Assembly (NCBI RefSeq): GCF_024586455.1
Contig: NC_065919.1
Coordinates: 35,378,839-35,442,838, forward strand
DNA: 64,000 nucleotides
DNA from: Bactrocera neohumeralis
Taxonomy: Eukaryota > Arthropoda > Insecta > Diptera > Tephritidae
Direction: 5' to 3'
The translations under genes and the position numbers were made by a program. The notes under the pieces are model-generated. The model saw only the letters and a program-made list of their open reading frames with translations, was not told the origin of the DNA and did no database searches. Of this stretch, positions 24,034 to 36,129 are shown piece by piece. How positions within the stretch are numbered: position 1 is the first letter of the stretch; each line of letters starts with the position of its first letter.

Positions 24034-26130
24034 ATTGCTAATTCAATAGCAGAGTATAATAGTTTTGTTCACCTAATGTTTGTTTGTATCACCTAAAACT
24101 AACGTATGGTATATACATGTTAATAATATGTATTAAAAATTTAAAACAAGGTGACTGTTTGTCCATCCGTCGGTACGTCCGTTTTTCTGTGCAGGCGATA
24201 ACTTGAGAAAAATTGAGATATCTCGATAAAAATTTGTAAATGTTCCTTGGCAAAATGAGCAGGTCCATATTGCAGATGGGCAAATCAGTACAGTGCAATA
24301 CCCATAAAATGTCATTAAACGAAAACCCATAAAACTTAGCTTTAAGAAAAGATATAAAATTATTGTTTGAAGCATGATATTGCATAAGTAAGTGGAACCT
24401 GTCAACCTAAAGATTATAAAAAGTTGACACTGTTGTTGGCAAACCATTACAGGAATTTCCACCAAATTTACCCCACCAACAGTGTTAAAATAGGCGAAAT
24501 CAAATTAAAACCACATCCACTCCCCATACAACGGTTATGTTGAAAACTACTAAAGTTATAGAATTTTGTAAAAACAAGTACCCTTAAGCTATAACATCTA
24601 ATGTCTTAAAATGATCGAAATCGGACTTTAACTTATCAACTCCAGATATCGAATATGAAGACCTTAGCATCTAAATTTTTACCGAAAAGAGCGATTAATC
24701 ACTAAGATCAAAAATTATTTAGAGAACGTCTTTTCCTGATTACAATGTGCCCTGGTTCTAAAAATGGGTAAAATCGGGTAAATACTTCCCATAGTACTTC
24801 ACATACGGATTTTCAAAGTTCCGGTTCACTTTTTACCATACATACACCCTGTCCAGAAAGTACCGGGAATTCTTCATTTAAATCTCACGCTTATATGGAA
24901 GACAGGTAAATTTTCTTTACTAGATTGGTACAACTATCCTTAATTATGATGCCAAAAAGCGATCTATCAACAAGTGCAGCAGCAGCAGTTACAGCAGCTG
25001 TTTATGTCAGTCGCCCTCCACTCTCGCGTCGAATTTGTTTTGATGTGTTCAATTAACTCAAAACGGTTTCCCCGGAGCGGTTCTTTTAGTTACAAGAATA
25101 GCCAGAAGTCACATGGAGCTTAATCAGGTGAATACGGTGGTCGCTCAATGATACATATTTGTTGAGTGTTTGGCCAAAATTTAACCAAAAAAAAATTAAA
25201 AAAATTTGTAAAATGCGACAAACACTATTGAGGTCAACTGACATAAACAGCTGCCGTAAACACACTGGTTTACAGATCGCGCCAATTTTTGGCATCATAG
25301 TTAAGAATAGTTGTACCAACCTAGGAAAAAAATTACCTGTCTTCCATATAAGCTGGAGATGAAAGGGTGAAATGAAATATTTCCAATACTTTCTTGACAG
25401 GGTGTATATGTATATCGGTCAATAAGGTGAGTTATATTAATGAAACTCAGGGAGCGTCGTTTGGGTAATAATATGTTTCCGCACATAAAATCGGTAAAAT
25501 CAGTTCAATACTTCCCTTAGCACCCTTACAGCTAAGATAAATATTTTTGAACATCCGGTTGACATAAAGTCATATATAAGTCAATATGTTGTGGTATATT
25601 ATAGTGAAATTCATTGAGAATATCTCCCTAAGAACAGTGTATTATTGTGCCTAAAGTGGATCAAATCGTATGTATTCGTCCATCTACTAATATAAGTCAA
25701 TATGTAGGATATCTACTTAAGTAACATTAAGTAAAGGTATAACACAGGATATACATAAGTTAAATGCCGAAAATATATGGAATCGCTCAACGAATGACCC
25801 AGCTGGCGTATATCATATACATGGTAAAGCTTTTTGTTATATTAGCAGACTCTACAACCTACTTTCCAGAATTTACTTCAGTTATGCATTCAGTTTTCCA
25901 AGCTCCAATATACGGTTTTTGACTTTCCATGCGACATTAAAGCATTTATATCGGTCAATATTAGTGAATATATAATAATGAAATTAGGTGAAAAAATTTT
26001 CGAAATAATAATGTACGAATGTAATCAGTCTAGATATTGGTTTAAACCTCATATACCTAATATGGTCATATCCATCGTCTGGTTAAGTTTTCCTAAAAGG
26101 CTGTAATATTATGCCTTTTATTATGGTTGA
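24034..26130 (-). repeat. Long family A copy, interrupted by a mariner foldback
   Basis: Reads as the reverse complement of family A: 'agtataatagttttgttcac' at its start, then the decayed GTCC tract (24150-24190) and the 'gcgataacttgagaaaaatt' block, then long interior sequence. It is split at 24845-25404 by a mariner-derived insertion. The flanks rejoin as 'ttttaccata' + 'tatcggtcaa', matching the continuous 'accatatatcggtcaa' type sequence in other copies. Without the insertion this copy is about 1.5 kb, so the 863-bp copy at 1037-1899 is probably a shorter form. Right edge approximate. Confidence 0.6.
24845..25404 (-). mobile_element. Mariner-derived foldback element, 560 bp
   Basis: Ends CACCCTGTC (24845-24853) and GACAGGGTG (25396-25404), flanked by TA on both sides. 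Inverted similarity reaches about 150 bp inward: the block 'ttggtacaactatcctta' near 24926 reappears inverted near 25300-25320, and 'cagctgtttatgtcagt' at 24997 is inverted at 25237. Between the arms the minus strand keeps a piece of mariner transposase C-terminus: IERPPYSPD, then APCDFWLFL, LKEPLRGNRFELIEHIK (about 25150 down to 25035), interrupted by stops. It cannot encode an active transposase. It is inserted in the family A copy around it. Confidence 0.75.
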
Positions 26131-26199
26131 AGGATATGGTTCTGAGACAGCATAATGTAAATAATACGTCAGATTTGTTCAGTATAACTAAATAAACAT

Positions 26200-28555
26200 C
26201 CTTGAATAGCTTATCTTTCGGAGAAGGTTATGCAATTTCGCTATGCTCATGTTTCCATACTTCTTAAACTCTCTTCATAGCACATTCACTCTACTCCCTA
26301 TTCCCTATTCCCTCTATTTTCTAAGGCTTCATTTCACTGAAAAGCGGAGAAAAAACTGCAGGTAATAGTTTGGAACCAAAACCAAATATTTTCTATCCAA
26401 TCAATATTATATAATATCTTTTTTATTTGATTTGGAAATTTCAAAAAAAGTTACAATGAAAATAATTCAAAGTTTTAAAGTAATTGCTAATTATTTAAAA
26501 TAAAGTATCTTATAAAATCTTGTCTGCGAGAATTGGACACCCACCTTTCGAATAGCATTCTCCTCTACAATTGTTTTTTAATGAAATCTTTTGGTCACAA
26601 GACATGTCAACGCATTCCGCCTTATCACTTCCTATAACAGGAGTAAATGGTTGTATAAATTACTTTTCAATCAATAAATAATAAATTGCAATGCTTAATA
26701 CAGAATTGAACGAGTTAAAAAATATATAAGCATATGTATATGTTTTACAATACATACAGTCACGATTATTCCTTTCAAACAAGTTATATGATATTACCTA
26801 TTATTATACCATATATGACTTAAGCTTAATCAAAAAATTTTGTCATTTATGGCGTGAAAAGGCAGCTATCGCTGTTAATATTAGCTTATGGAAAAAAAAA
26901 GCAGTGAGTACTAGTGTATTGTTTTTTATAGTTTTTTTGTGTTTATCGGCTGCTATGAGGCTTGTGTAAGTCGCAGTTTATTATGCGGCATTAAAATTAA
27001 AAAATGCAAATGCCTCAATAGCGAGAGTCAGGTCTATAAAATGCAATTAATATTCTACTTCACTTTAGTTGCAACATTGTTAAAACTCGATGGCCGCTAA
27101 GTTTTACATGTAGACCAACACTATTCAGTCCGGTTAGGATACGTGTCTTGCTCCGTGCTACCCATTAATTTAGTTTACCTCATTGAATTACAAATGAGAG
27201 CAAAATACAGTCTACAGATTTCTTATCACGGCAGACGACAATTACATCCAGGTAATAAGAAAAGAACCTTAAATATGCAAAAAGCTATATATTCAAGCAG
27301 GAAAACTACTAAAGCAAAATGGCGCAAAATTTCAGCACATTTAGATATACATATGTATTTACTTAGTGTATTGATAGCGCTATATTTGGCGAGTACAACA
27401 AGAATTGTAACTAAGTCCCTTTGCATATTAAGTCAATTATTTAATGCTGCGCTCTAGAGGTATAGTCGGTGCATAACCCAAATCAGACAGCATCTTACTT
27501 TACTTTAACAAGTCAAAGGTCCTCGTTTTTATCATTTTAATTGCAAAATAATGAATGAAATATATAAAATTTCTGTTTTTCTTTTCTTTGTTCAATCATT
27601 ATTGCCATTCCTTGTAATATATAAATACATCCATAATTGATTTCTCTGAATTATAAAATAGTTTCTGGAATAAGATGGTTTTCCACAACGAAAAAAATTA
27701 ATTAGACTGAAATAACTGATCCAAATATTCGAACAAATGCACTGTTGACAATGTTTGCCGTTATATTCCTACATTAGTTTCTCCCATCTATTCTAAACCT
27801 AAAATTAATTTCTAAGGTAAACTACCATACTAAACAACGAAAAAAAAAGAATTAAATTGTTTGAAAGTGAAATATTCATCAATAAAAGGGGTAAAGAGTG
27901 ATCCATTCGAGGTTTCCTACCGAAAAAAAAACACAGAAACTTAAGCTTCAATTTCAGGTATCAACTAGTCAGCTGACTGGCAGCTCTTGAATATCCTCAT
28001 TTTAAAATAAAAAAAATTATTAAGGAATTTAAAAATAACTTTCCTGCGTAACTTCGTAAATTAAGTACAGAAACAGAGTTTCCTATTTCAAAGGATCGGC
28101 TTAGAAGGTTTGACGTTATGAAAAGTACCTAAATTAAATATGTTAAATCTCTTAATCAATTTCTGTTATTATTTCTCTATAATCAATAAAGATAACATGT
28201 GCCATACTTAAAGGCAATATTTATATGAAATTTTATTGCGATATTTTCCAATTTTACCATCGACTCATTTGCAGTTCCTCTGACCATCTTCACGGTAAAA
28301 ATTAATGCTTATAACATTTTTTTATCGCAAGCTCCACAGTGGCCATGCGTAAAGGTGATTTCGATTTGCGCTGATCGATTTTGTATTCACTCGTACATTT
28401 ATTGATTTTTAATCTGGTAATTTTTTTGCGTTAATGTATTTTTAAAGTATATAAAGCAATTAATTTTTTGGAAGAAAGGTAGCTTTCTTTTAAGTTTTAC
28501 TTTTAGTTTATGTAAATATCTTACTTATGTTATAAGGTAAAATAAAAAAATATTT
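26200..28555. other. AT-rich non-coding stretch
   Basis: No supported gene. The longest frame, 27143-27457 (plus, 104 codons), contains 'ccaggtaataag', which looks like a splice donor, but its translation has no recognisable domain and I cannot pair it with another exon. Nothing else stands out. Confidence 0.45.
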
Positions 28556-28559
28556 TCCA

Positions 28560-29455
28560 TAATGCATACTGCTTTCATTATTTGCAATAACTTCACATGT
28601 CCGATCCCTCACTGAATGATTCAGGGAGCCTAAGAAGTTGAGTAAAGTATCGCTCCAGGCAAGCTTAATTGCTTCAATTAATTCGTAATAATTTCATTTT
28701 TCAAAACGTTTCCGTGTAATGAAAATATGGTGGCCAAGTTATGATATTAACGTTTTGACTCGAAATAAATGACTTAAGTACTTGACCGTTATGAATCAGA
28801 GCATTATTTTGTTGTAAAATCTATGAGATGGCTCCGAACAGATCATGTTTGCGGCCCTTCTAAGCCTATTTTCCCTTAACAAAAAAATGTTTAACTATAG
28901 ACATTATTTACCTCATTTAATTAAAAAACCACACACATATTCCAAAAAATTTACAATGATGTAGTTCGTAGTATAATAAAAAACTTATTTATTTAAATAT
29001 TTTAACACTACACTAATTACCGTCATATTTGTTGCATCTATATCTCTCAATCCACCGTGAGTAAATGATATTAAATTAAAATCCAAAAGTTTTAGTAACT
29101 TTTTTTAACTGACCGTAAAACAATTGAACGCTAATCATTGAGTCGAGTATAATATTGAACACTCCAATTCATGTACTCTTTTACAAATGATTGCCGTTTT
29201 TCTTCGCATATCCAGAGCTATTTCTTATTAATTTTTTGACACTTAAGATATTTAGCGTTTCTAATTGTTCACTGAACAATTGAAAGGCTTTACTGCAGCT
29301 AATTCTTCAACCTTAACTGTCGACTCAACACAATTGGTAGCAACTGTAATAATTTCCCGTTCCACTCGCGAAGTGTTTTTTTCGTCCTCTCTTCTATAAC
29401 CCGCTTGATCTTTTAAATATCTTTTGACAGTCCTGCGCTTCGTTTGCATGGCAAT
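28560..29455 (-). pseudogene. Dead Tc1-like transposase
   Basis: Read on the minus strand. The N-terminal part (codons from 29449 down to about 29261) starts MQTKRRTVKRYLKDQAGYRR, like the end of the Tc1 DNA-binding region. Further down, about 29210-29150, is AKKNGNHL and a decayed 'DES' region. At 28815-28770 comes QQNNALIHNGQVLKSF, the counterpart of the QQDNAP/H box, then NVNIITWPPY. At about 28690-28590 is LIEAIKLAWSDTLLNFLGSL and SVRDRTCEVIAN, the usual C-terminus. The second catalytic Asp is Asn here (QQNNA), the SPDLNPIE box is deleted, and several stops and frameshifts occur. Inactive. No clean TIRs; the 5' side abuts family A at 29455. Confidence 0.7.
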
Positions 29456-29870
29456 ATCTCAATCTATATGTCCGTCCGGACAAGCGATAACTTGAGTTAA
29501 AATTGATACGTGTTCATTGGACAAAAGAAAGGACGAGTTCGTAGATCGGCTAAATCAAATCACTAGCACGCCCACAAAACGTCATTAATCGAAAACTTAT
29601 AAAATGCCATAACTAAGCACTAAACGAATATATAAACAGTAATATGGTACAGGAGATCGCAGCAGCAAGGACAACCTGTGGACTAAATGTTTGAGAAAAT
29701 TCACCGCCCGCCCAAGCTCTTCCCATATAACGGTTTTGTTAACAATTACTAAAAGCGAGAAGAATCAATAACTATTTCAACCAAATACGGTATGTAATAT
29801 TTTCCTGATATTCCTACATTACAGTGTGAAATTCGGACAATAAACTCGCTATTTACCATGTAACATAATT
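29455..29870 (-). repeat. Family A fragment
   Basis: Contains 'tatgtccgtccggacaagcg' and 'gcgataacttgagttaaaat', then 'acgcccacaaaacgtcatta', all reverse-complement phrases of the 1037-1899 copy and in the same order. Edges approximate. Confidence 0.6.
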
Positions 29871-29874
29871 TTAA

Positions 29875-32800
29875 ATTTAATCTTATTCATTTACTTTCCA
29901 GAAAGAAAGAAACAATAAATGTATTATAATTATCGTTTTTCTGATGTATGTATGTCAAAAATGGGTTGAAAAAATTTTCGAAAATCCAGCTGATTTTATA
30001 CCACATATCGTCACCAAAAATGCAAAAAAACGTAACAACATTTTCGAAAATTTACAGTAGCGTGAATGAAACACGAAATAAAATGGAACAAGAGTGAAAA
30101 AAAGTTTTAATATTGGTTAAAAGTGGTACATATTTGAGCGCAGAACCTAAAAATGTTGGACATATGTAATATTATGTATGTAATTTGAAGTAGTGAATCG
30201 TAATCAATAAGATACTCAATTTCGAATTTTTTGATGATACGTTATTTTGCTTTTTAGGTGACGATATTTTGCCAAATATGAAAGTCATCTTATTAAAATT
30301 GATAAAGAGTATTTTTCTTATAACGGTGCATTTATGTACCCTAAATGTACAAATCGGGTGCTGTGGACACGTCTATCAGATATGTGTTATTTGGTGATGG
30401 TTATAATATAATTTTCGGTGACAGAAAGTAAAATATAGGTATAATACTAATTTAGATTTATAAAACAAATTAAAAATATACAAATTTGATGGGAATCCAT
30501 TAACGATTTCGTTAAAAAATTAATGTTGAACACTTTCGCAACATTTTTAAAAGCAAGTTTTGCCAACACCTGAAGGTATTTCCTTGGCTTAGATACTGGC
30601 AAGTTTACATATATATTTATATATATATATATATATATATACATATATAATATAATTTAAAAGCATCAATTAAAAATGCTTATAGAGGTGAATTCGGAAT
30701 CGAACAATGGATTTTGAATGCGAAATTAGAGCAATGAATTTTAGTAATCGCGTAAAATTTAAATCACATAAACGCACCGGTAAAATTTTGTAAAAAGTTT
30801 AGATAAAATAAACTTTTAGAACATCGCTTCAATAGTTTCGTTATATCTATCCAACACTATAAACAAACTGCAATATATATTATTAGTATGCCATTTACGG
30901 TCATCGGTTCCATATTTGAAATAAGGTGAGTTTTTTTTTAAATATATTTCTCTTTCTAAGTTAGGAGTCGTTTATCTTTTATTACGATAATACGGCCTGG
31001 TGCTAAAAATTTATCCAAAAGTTGCTCTTTACAATATCACCAGGAAATATTTCGATCGTCTTTAATTATTTCTAATTCGAGAGTTTCTAATATTCAGCTT
31101 AATTCTTCTTTGTATTATCTAACTTGTTATAAAAACAATAAATAATTAGTAAAGATATAAGATTACCGCTTTTTTAATTCACCTTCAAAGAATTTTTTTG
31201 AATAATTCGTTTTAGAATTTTTTTCATAAACTAAAGTCATTTCTAGCAGTGAATACAAACGTTAAACAAATGGCCGATATAAAACCAGGCATTTTAAACC
31301 CTTGTACATTCTATAAGCAACTATTCTTGTTCATAGTATTTGCATTGCAATCAAATTAAACAGAAGCATGACGGGTGTAAAAGTAATTAATTTCATTTTA
31401 ATTGCCGCAATTTTTTCAGTCAATAGGTTCATACAAATGTGAAAGCAAACAAATCTAACTTTAAGTATTAAAATCAAAATTTGAAAACTGTAATGCTAAG
31501 TATTAGAAGATACAGTAAACAAAAATCATCATAGAAATCATTTACAAATGATAAATGTAGACAAGTATAGTAGAAAAGGGCATTAATAATATAACATTTC
31601 TTGAACATTTAAATATTTACAGACATAGACTAATTTGGTTTCAAATAAAAACGACTTATTAATGACTACTTAACAGTTTTTGTATCTGGAAAGATTTTTC
31701 CTGCATTTATATGCTGTTATAGTGCATTCAAAAATCGAGTGTTTATGCTAAATTATCCTTGTTCTCTATTAACATTTAACCATCAAATAGCTAAATAGAC
31801 TCGCAGCACTCCCTTCATCCCTTTCTTTAGTACACATCATCTGACTTTGATTCGACTTTTGGCTGAGAAGAACGCGATTTTAAAATGAGTCTGACCTGCG
31901 CTGAACTTATCATATACAAATAATAATACAATATTAAGGCAGCCCTTTTTTAAAGCTATTATTATTTATCATATACTGTAATATTTAGAATTTAAGATAC
32001 TGAATTAAACCCAATAACAGAATAATTTGTATGGTTTTTTACTTTAATTTTGAAATACATTCCAACTATACGTTCAAATTCTTTCAATTATTTTACCATG
32101 TTGTACATTTACATCAAATTAAAAGTTTCTGCAAAAAGGTTTTTCTGTCACCATTATAATAAAACTATTTTTTCTAAATAATTTACTATAATATATGTAT
32201 ATAAATCCATTTTTTCCACAAATCTCTTATCAAAATTAAGAAGTGCTATTATTTCTAAAATATATAAAATCTTAAAAGTCATAAGCTCCTTAATTACTGA
32301 ATCGACTTTAGTAAAATTTAACATAATGAAACCAGTTTGATCCAATTGAAAAAGGATAGTTTATATCTCAGTTAAAGCTATTAAAAATATATTTTTTTTA
32401 AATATAATATGTAGAGTACATATATGCCTAAAGCACGTGTTTAAAAATCAATTATAATTTTGACTAAAATTCCAATTGCAAAATTCAATAGTTTTGCCAT
32501 TAACTAATATTTAAATCAACCTTTTAAAAAATCAAAACTCAAGTACAGCACCTGGGTTTCTTATATCGGTTATAACGTTTTCGCCATTATTTTAAACAGT
32601 ATTTGCATTAATTAGTTCATTATAACAGCAGCCTAACCGGAGGATTTAGTATAAAAGTAAAGCACCTGTCTAATGAATGGTTAAACAATAATGAATATTA
32701 AACTATATATTCGTGAGATATTTTTTAAACAAGATATGATTTTTCTTAAAATAGTATTTTTCAAATCTAAAAACATGTTATACATGTATGTAATTTTACA

Positions 32801-34190
32801 ATGTTTATTTGGTAAAAACCCCGATTTTTCAAAAACATAAATGTTTAATAATGTAATTTTGATATACATATCAATAAGCTAAATTTGTTTACATTTTAAA
32901 TTGCTAGAAACTAAAATGACCCTAATGTATGTGCTTAGATATATAAACGATGCCAACAATCTTTGTGATTCATCCCCATGTCTTGTAGACCTTTTCTTAA
33001 TTTAATGGGATCCCGTTTGTACGCAATATGAACTGTAACGTTTTGTACAATCTTCGTCCCTTATGCACCCTACTGTCTGACTATACGACAAGTAGATATC
33101 TCTTCCTTTCGGTATACTTATATATTATTTGATATTTGCCTTGAATATATTGCGTAACTTCTGGTCTGTATTGATGATATGAATTTACGTAATGTTTTTA
33201 CTGTCACTTTTGTGATTTTCTGCGTTTTCCGCTTCTGATGTCAAATATCGGCATCATGTGCGGCAGACTCAAAGTTCAAAATTTTATTCGAGCATAGTTA
33301 CATATATTCATACTTAAACAACCCTCCGTATTTTAAATACTTTCACCCAATATGCCAACATTGAACCATCACACTTACATATATGACGAAACCTGCTGTA
33401 ACTTCAATATAACCAATGCTGGTTTTCGCTTTCCTCAACTTTTAATATTCTGTACAATGTAGACGCCAGCGATTCACCATAATAACACGTTCCATTCTAT
33501 CAGCATACTTAGCAACTAAGCAAAATGCTTCCTTTTAGTGATAAAATTGCCAATAACCCACCATTGTATGCGTTCTCCCATAGTTACCAACAAAAACATA
33601 GATACAATAATTCGAAGAGGAAATCATCGGTACATAATGTTTACTACGGAAAGAACTCAGTGAATATATTTATTTTTTCCTTAATTGGAAGTTATATAGT
33701 ATATCCACTTAATTGATACATGTAATTTGCAGAGGCTAATACAAAAAAACTATGCAGTACTACAAAAGTTACAACTCTTCACTATTGATTTAAAATTTAA
33801 AATAATTCAATATTTGATGTAACATTATCCTTATACAATAAAACGAAATGAAACTTAAAACGATAGTAAGGACTTTTATGAGCAAACTGCAAAATTAAGT
33901 CAAAAATCAATATCTGTATATTAGCAGTAAAGCGTCAGAATGTGAATTCGTTGTTATTTAAGTATACTCATATATTTGTGAAGATTGTTGCTGGTGTGTT
34001 CTTTATACATGTATATACTATAAGTATATAGTATATAGTAAATACGGTTATATAAATATACAAGTTATCAAAATTAACATGTAAGAAAAAATCTTATCTT
34101 ATTAACTTAAGTTTTTCTCTTAAGTTTTTTGTTTTTCCGAAATATTAAAATTAATATCAACCTAATTATCGAAGCTAAATTTAATATCTG
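29875..34190. other. AT-rich non-coding stretch with microsatellite
   Basis: No gene recognised in over 4 kb. There is weak family A-like interior sequence near 29985-30010 and 32560-32590. The frames at 32154-32345, 32681-32869 and 33525-33716 lack motifs. A somewhat less AT-rich patch at 32990-33100 and 33420-33510 gives no recognisable protein. Confidence 0.5.
30607..30652. repeat. (TA)n microsatellite
   Basis: Almost pure TA dinucleotides with a few interruptions. It generates the spurious minus-strand frame at 30447-30644. Confidence 0.9.
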
Positions 34191-35023
34191 GGGTATAGTA
34201 TGAAATGTATTTTGATATAAACATCAACTAACCCCCAATTTCATTCTGGACTAATATAAATGATTATATATATTATATAGGAGCTGGAATAATTCAGGGT
34301 TTGATATCGGACATTTTCAGCATAAAACTATCATATAGTATATCCAAAATTATTATTATTAAGATATTATTATTAAGATATTAGCCGATATTTATGGTAT
34401 AAGACCAACCGGAAGTTTAAAGATTTTATATAATTGTTATCAATTTTCTTATATAAGGTATAAGGGGACCAAACCATTGGTTTTCGAAAAATGCAAAAGA
34501 ACAGCTGGTACCATAAGGAGTGCCGTGTCGCAGCGGTGAGAAAACAGAGTTGAAGAGGGAAGCGAGGCGTATTTGCAGAAAAAAAGAGAGAGGCCAAAGT
34601 GCGTGAGTACGAAGAGCTTGACAAGCTGGCTGACAGGGGTAATGCTCGAAAATTCCACGATAAAATGCGGCGACTAATAGAAGGTTTCAAGACCGGAGCA
34701 TACTCTCGTAAAACCCCCAAAGGTGATCTAGTGACTGATGCCCAACGTGCCATCTCACAAATTGAAATCTTAACAAAAAATATGTAAACGGAGAGATTTG
34801 TTGCCTGGACCACTACAAAAAATGTATAACAACGATAATTAAAGAAAACACGAAATATAAATGTATTTGATGAAATGTTTTGTTAAGTGATGCATCATAG
34901 TAGTATTAATTTTCAATGGAAAATAATAAAAAACTTTTACTCATTGAAAGCTAACAAGCTTAATGCCCTTATTAAGTATTGAATGTTCAAAAGTCAGTTA
35001 TTTTAATATAGGATAAAAATATA

Positions 35024-35984
35024 TCGGGTGATTTTTTAAGAGCTTGATAACTTTTTTTTAAAAAAAAACGCATAAAATTTGCAAAATCTCATCGGTTCTT
35101 TATTTGAAACGTTAGATTGGTTCATGACATTTACTTTTTGAAGATAATTTCATTTAAATGTTGACCGCGGCTGCGTCTTAGGTGGTCCATTCGGAAAGTC
35201 CAATTTTGGGCAACTTTTTCGAGCATTTCGGCCGGAATAGCCCGAATTTCTTCGGAAATGTTGTCTTCCAAAGCTGGAATAGTTGCTGGCTTATTTCTGT
35301 AGACTTTAGACTTGACGTAGCCCCACAAAAAATAGTCTAAAGGCGTTAAATCGCATGATCTTGGTGGCCAACTTACGGGTCCATTTCTTGAGATGAATTG
35401 TTCTCCGAAGTTTTCCCTCAAAATGGCCATAGAATCGCGAGCTGTGTGGCATGTAGCGCCATCTTGTTGAAACCACATGTCAACCAAGTTCAGTTCTTCC
35501 ATTTTTGGCAACAAAAAGATTGTTAGCATCGAACGATAGCGATCGCCATTCACCGTAACGTTGCGTCCAACAGCATCTTTGAAAAAATACGGTCCAATGA
35601 TTCCACCAGCGTACAAACCACACCAAACAGTGCATTTTTCGGGATGCATGGGCAGTTCTTGGACGGCTTCTGGTTGCTCTTCACCCCAAATGCGGCAATT
35701 TTGCTTATTTACGTAGCCATTCAACCAGAAATGAGCCTCATCGCTGAACAAAATTTGTCGATAAAAAAGCGGATTTTCTGCCAACTTTTCGAACACATTT
35801 CGAACCGAACACTGATTTTGGTAATAAAATTCAATGATTTGCAAGCGTTGCTCGTTAGTAAGTCTATTCATGATGAAATGTCAAAGCATACTGAGCATCT
35901 TTCTCTTTGACACCATGTCTGAAATCCCACGTGATCTGTCAAATACTAATGCATGAAAATCCTAACCTCAAAAAAATCACCCGA
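35024..35984 (-). mobile_element. DD41D (rosa-like) mariner, internally deleted
   Basis: The ends TCGGGTGATTTTTT (35024-35037) and AAAAAATCACCCGA (35971-35984) are exact inverted repeats flanked by TA on both sides. The 961-bp element encodes one transposase-like frame on the minus strand. Elements of this kind usually have a transposase of about 340-350 aa, so about 100 codons are missing. Inserted in repeat X. Confidence 0.9.
35131..35871 (-). CDS. DD41D mariner transposase lacking most of its DNA-binding part
   Basis: A 246-codon open frame, the longest intact transposase frame in the window. Residues 1-27 (MNRLTNEQRLQIIEFYYQNQ...) are the first helices of the helix-turn-helix region. From residue 28 the sequence jumps to ENPLFYRQILFSDEAHF, which normally lies about 100 residues later just before the catalytic core. 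The DDD triad is complete: D44 in FSDEAHFW, D137 in FQQDGATCHTA and D179 in DLTPLDYFLWG. There are 41 residues between D137 and D179, the spacing reported for rosa-type mariners in tephritids. The C-terminus ends normally (GQHLNEIIFKK). Family knowledge: mariner transposases cut and paste DNA at TA. Inference: without most of the N-terminal domains it should not bind its TIRs; whether it is expressed is unknown. An alternative is a decayed copy that kept its frame by chance. Confidence 0.75.
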   Translation of the reverse strand: MNRLTNEQRLQIIEFYYQNQCSVRNVFEKLAENPLFYRQILFSDEAHFWLNGYVNKQNCRIWGEEQPEAVQELPMHPEKCTVWCGLYAGGIIGPYFFKDAVGRNVTVNGDRYRSMLTIFLLPKMEELNLVDMWFQQDGATCHTARDSMAILRENFGEQFISRNGPVSWPPRSCDLTPLDYFLWGYVKSKVYRNKPATIPALEDNISEEIRAIPAEMLEKVAQNWTFRMDHLRRSRGQHLNEIIFKK

Positions 35985-36129
35985 TATAAATAGTTTCCCC
36001 ATATATTAAATGACCGCTATATAGTAATTTTCAATAGTAATAAATGTTGGGTGTTTTAATTAAAATATCTAAAAAATATTATTTTGTCCGATCTGTCCAT
36101 AATGGAAAACGTTATAAAAAACCCTAATA

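Noticed and set aside
27143..27457. 104-codon frame with a possible splice donor
   Set aside because: No recognisable domain, no acceptor or partner exon, and the opposite strand is open as well; not enough for a gene call.
29261..29449. Charged 62-codon minus-strand frame as a possible host gene
   Set aside because: Its start resembles the Tc1 DNA-binding region and it is followed by other Tc1 transposase pieces, so I assign it to that element.
34373..34813. 146-codon minus-strand frame
   Set aside because: It is the antisense of the RTE linker region (34600-34760) plus flanking repeat; the plus strand carries the recognisable RTE protein.
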